DNA from: Lachnospiraceae bacterium
GTDB lineage: Bacteria; Bacillota; Clostridia; Lachnospirales; Lachnospiraceae
Assembly: GCA_011959805.1 (NCBI GenBank)
Contig: BLMC01000009.1
Span: 1 to 64,000, forward strand
Length of the DNA: 64,000 nucleotides
Direction of reading: 5' to 3'
The position numbers and the translations under genes were made by a program. Positions 59,257 to 64,000 of the stretch are shown here, piece by piece (the stretch's first letter is position 1; every line of letters begins with the position of its first letter). Under the pieces are notes generated by a model. It was not told the DNA's origin. It saw only the letters and a program-made list of their open reading frames with translations, and ran no database searches.

Positions 59257-59436
59257 TACTCTATACCACCTTTCTTAAAACCATTTTTCCCAGTTTCTTT
59301 GCTTATTGTTATCATACAATCCGAAATCATCAAAATTGTATCGTTCTTGCATCAAATAGGCATATTTTTTGCATCAAAGTTGTATCATAGGTGGTCTTGT
59401 TACTATTAATCTTTATTTTAAATTATACGCAAAAAA

Positions 59437-59482
59437 CTTCTGTACAATATAACATCAAATTGCTATATTATACAGAAGTCTT
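59437..59482 (-). terminator. rho-independent terminator of the dnaK-dnaJ operon
   Basis: ACTTCTGTACAATATA...TATATTATACAGAAGT with T6 on the minus strand. Confidence 0.8.
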
Positions 59483-59495
59483 GTATTACATTTTT

Positions 59496-60674
59496 TTACT
59501 TTTTGAAAAGTCCACGTTTTTTCTCTTTCTTATCCTTCTCGTCACTTGAATCACTTTTTTCCATATTCTTGACACTCTCCAGACTATTGCCAGTCTCTTT
59601 ATCAAACTGACGCAAAAGCTCTTTTGCCTCGTTGGAAAGTTTATTAGGTACTTGTACGACAAGCGTTACATAATGATCCCCGCGAATATCTTTATTTCTA
59701 AGAGAAGGTACTCCTTTGCCTCGCAATCTAACACGTGTATCTGTCTGCGTGCCTGCCTTCACGTCATAGACAACTCTTCCATCCACTGTGTCAATTAAAA
59801 CCTCACCTCCAAGGGTGGCCACTGCAAAGGATACGGGAACAGTGGAAAAGATATTCATATCCTGCCGCTGGAAGATTGGATGTCTATCGACAACAACCTC
59901 CACCAACAAATCGCCTCTTGGACCACCATTTACCCCTGGCTCGCCTTTATCTCGAATGCGCACACTCTGTCCATTGTCAATTCCTGCTGGAATCGTCACC
60001 TGTATCTTCTTTCTGCCTGCAATATAGCCACTTCCATGACAATCTGGGCACTTCTCCTTAATTGTCTTTCCTGAACCGCCGCAATCAGGACAAACCGATG
60101 CATTTCTAATAATGCCAAACGGCGTCTTACTTTGTGTCACGACCTGACCACGACCACCACAGCGATGACACGTCTCCGGTGATGTACCAGGTTTTGCGCC
60201 ACTGCCGCTACAGGTCTTACAGGTATCTTTGAGATTAAGTTCCAGTTCCTTTTCAATGCCAAAAACTGCATCCTCAAAAGTTATACGTACACTAGTACGA
60301 ATATTGGCGCCTCTCATCGGTCCATTGTTTCTTGAACTACTTCTGCCACCGCCAAAGAAATCGCCAAAAATATCACCAAAGATATCAGAGAAATCAGCCC
60401 CGCCGAAGTCAAATCCGCCAAATCCGCCTGCGCCGCCCTCAAACGCGGCATGCCCAAACTGATCATACTGGCGTCTTTTATCAGGATCACTTAATACGGC
60501 ATAGGCCTCTGATGCTTCCTTGAATTTCTTCTCAGCCTCAGCATCACCTGGATTCATATCCGGGTGATATTTTTTAGCAAGCTGTCTGTATGCTTTTTTA
60601 ATACTGGCATCGTCTGCGCCCCGCTCAACACCTAACACCTCATAATAATCTCTCTTCTGCTCTGCCATGTTCAT
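59496..60674 (-). CDS. dnaJ: chaperone protein DnaJ
   Basis: J domain with HPD, G/F region, four CxxCxGxG-type zinc repeats. Confidence 0.98.
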   Translation of the reverse strand: MNMAEQKRDYYEVLGVERGADDASIKKAYRQLAKKYHPDMNPGDAEAEKKFKEASEAYAVLSDPDKRRQYDQFGHAAFEGGAGGFGGFDFGGADFSDIFGDIFGDFFGGGRSSSRNNGPMRGANIRTSVRITFEDAVFGIEKELELNLKDTCKTCSGSGAKPGTSPETCHRCGGRGQVVTQSKTPFGIIRNASVCPDCGGSGKTIKEKCPDCHGSGYIAGRKKIQVTIPAGIDNGQSVRIRDKGEPGVNGGPRGDLLVEVVVDRHPIFQRQDMNIFSTVPVSFAVATLGGEVLIDTVDGRVVYDVKAGTQTDTRVRLRGKGVPSLRNKDIRGDHYVTLVVQVPNKLSNEAKELLRQFDKETGNSLESVKNMEKSDSSDEKDKKEKKRGLFKK

Positions 60675-60805
60675 CCATGCCTTTCTTTATAAATACAGTA
60701 AAACAAAACTTTCTTGCAAAAAGAACGTTAATCAGCGTTCTTTTAAACGATACTTAGCAACTCTAAGACTGTGTGTTTCACAGCCTTAGCGTTATTTCTC
60801 GTTCC

Positions 60806-62692
<1,887 letters not shown>

Positions 62693-62737
62693 CTAAATAA
62701 ATAAAATCATTTTTTACTGTACCATATCAAAAATCTA

Positions 62738-63388
62738 TTACTGAACCACTGCTACCATACTGTGCCTTACAACGCTGTCGCGGTATGTGTATCCTTTCTG
62801 AAGCTCCTGAGCGATAATCCCCGACTCATACTCCTCACTCTCCACTTGCATCACTGCATTGTGAAATTCTGGGTTAAATTCACAGCCAACTGCCTCAATC
62901 GGCTTTACTTCCAACTTTTCCAGCTCTGTGATAAGCTGCTTATAAATCATGTTCATCCCCTCTGCAAAAGGCTGCTTCTGTTCTTCTTCGGAAAGCCCTG
63001 AAAGCCCACGCTCAAAATTATCCACAACTGGTAAAATCTTCTCCACCACACTTTTTGCACCTGTCTCAAACATTGCGGATTTTTCTTTCTCAGAGCGCTT
63101 CCTAAAATTTTCAAACTCTGCCATCTGGCGTTTCACTCTGTCCTCAAGTTCTTCAATTTTTTCCTGAAGCTTATTTGTCTTTTCCTTTTTTTCCCGGCCA
63201 AAAAAGGATTTCTTTTTTGTTGTCTCAGCCTCAGAAGTTGCATCTTCCTCCGGTGCCTCTTCAGATTCCACAATTTCTGACTCGGACTCTTCCGAGACTG
63301 TAGAGTCTGAATTTAATTCTTCTGAATCTACTTCATTTTTAATCTCTTCATCCAATCCCTTATCCAATTCCTTTTCTTCCACTACCAT
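62738..63388 (-). CDS. grpE: nucleotide exchange factor GrpE
   Basis: ENFRKRSEKEKSAMFETGAKSVVEKILPVVDNFERGL; C-terminal beta domain. Confidence 0.96.
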   Translation of the reverse strand: MVVEEKELDKGLDEEIKNEVDSEELNSDSTVSEESESEIVESEEAPEEDATSEAETTKKKSFFGREKKEKTNKLQEKIEELEDRVKRQMAEFENFRKRSEKEKSAMFETGAKSVVEKILPVVDNFERGLSGLSEEEQKQPFAEGMNMIYKQLITELEKLEVKPIEAVGCEFNPEFHNAVMQVESEEYESGIIAQELQKGYTYRDSVVRHSMVAVVQ

Positions 63389-63444
63389 TCGTTTCCTTTC
63401 TTTGATGTATCTATTCTAAATCGTATTATCGGGAAGTTCTATGC

Positions 63445-64000
63445 CTACCCGCTGTGTCCATCATCTTTTTTATAGATTGTATCCAATTGACTTTTTAATG
63501 TCTTCAATGTACGAATCACCTTGTCATAGTCCATGCGTCGCGGGCCAATAATTCCAATTGTTCCTTTCATGCCCTCCTCAAGTTCATAAGTCGCTGTGAC
63601 AACACTGCAATCTTTCATGGTCTTTACTGGTGTCTCATTGCCAATATAAACCTGTATTCCTGTTCCGGTTTCATCGGTCAGTGTATCTTGTACCAGCTCA
63701 TTTAGCAGTTGTTTCTCCTCAAAAGTTGTAATTAATTCGCTTGCCCTTTGGTTATCTGCAAGCTCTGGGTACTTAAAAATATTATTTGCACCACTTGTAT
63801 AGATCTCTACATGCTCCCCTTCTTTAATCACTTCTGCCACAGCATCCATCACTTCTGCAATAATCCCTGCATGAATTCCTGCTTGCTGCTTTAACTTTGA
63901 TATCATTGCTAGATTAATTTCTTCAATCGGAAGACCATTAAGATTTGTATTTAACAGAATGTTCAACTTTAAAAGCGTTTCATCGTCTAACATCTGTTCC
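63445..64000 (-). CDS. hrcA: heat-inducible transcription repressor HrcA (partial, C-terminal part; 5' end outside the window)
   Basis: GTIGIIGPRRMDYDKVIRTLKTL C-terminal motif; first gene of the hrcA-grpE-dnaK-dnaJ order. Confidence 0.94.
   Translation of the reverse strand, partial: EQMLDDETLLKLNILLNTNLNGLPIEEINLAMISKLKQQAGIHAGIIAEVMDAVAEVIKEGEHVEIYTSGANNIFKYPELADNQRASELITTFEEKQLLNELVQDTLTDETGTGIQVYIGNETPVKTMKDCSVVTATYELEEGMKGTIGIIGPRRMDYDKVIRTLKTLKSQLDTIYKKDDGHSG

Overview
The 64 kb window is a gene-dense, low-GC Firmicutes chromosome segment, probably Lachnospiraceae (inferred from gene content and style). Almost all genes are on the minus strand. Recognisable blocks: the beta subunit of an Fe-S fumarate/tartrate hydratase; a beta-mannan/mannoside utilisation locus (SGNH acetylesterase, GH130 phosphorylase, AGE-family epimerase, sugar ABC transporter, AraC and LacI regulators, GH36 alpha-galactosidase); two chemoreceptors; NUDIX, HD-GYP, NYN, GNAT, XRE, BlaI and MerR genes; a K+ channel with a C-terminal RyR-like domain; a LytTR/DUF3021/ABC module; type III glutamine synthetase; a hexitol-type PTS operon carrying its own EI and HPr; a housekeeping run (U32 peptidase, RNase J, RuvX, IreB, MtaB, ThiI, NifS-like, RsmE, PrmA); an exosortase next to a VIT-VWA protein; and dnaJ-dnaK-grpE-hrcA (hrcA cut by the window edge). 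Most interesting signals: (1) a two-gene exosortase + VIT/VWA sorting cassette in an apparently Gram-positive genome; (2) a dispersed hairpin repeat family with compensatory stem changes whose 3' end abuts rho-independent terminators; (3) an HPr with His15 but no Ser46, plus an HPr-like protein with the Ser46 motif but no His15; (4) the K+ channel-RyR fusion; (5) a receiver-domain gene remnant in frame just after a MerR stop codon; (6) a two-copy CRISPR-like repeat without cas genes; (7) a second dispersed repeat family that supplies a ribosome-binding site. No rRNA, tRNA or complete mobile element was recognised. All calls come from reading the sequence; no searches were run.
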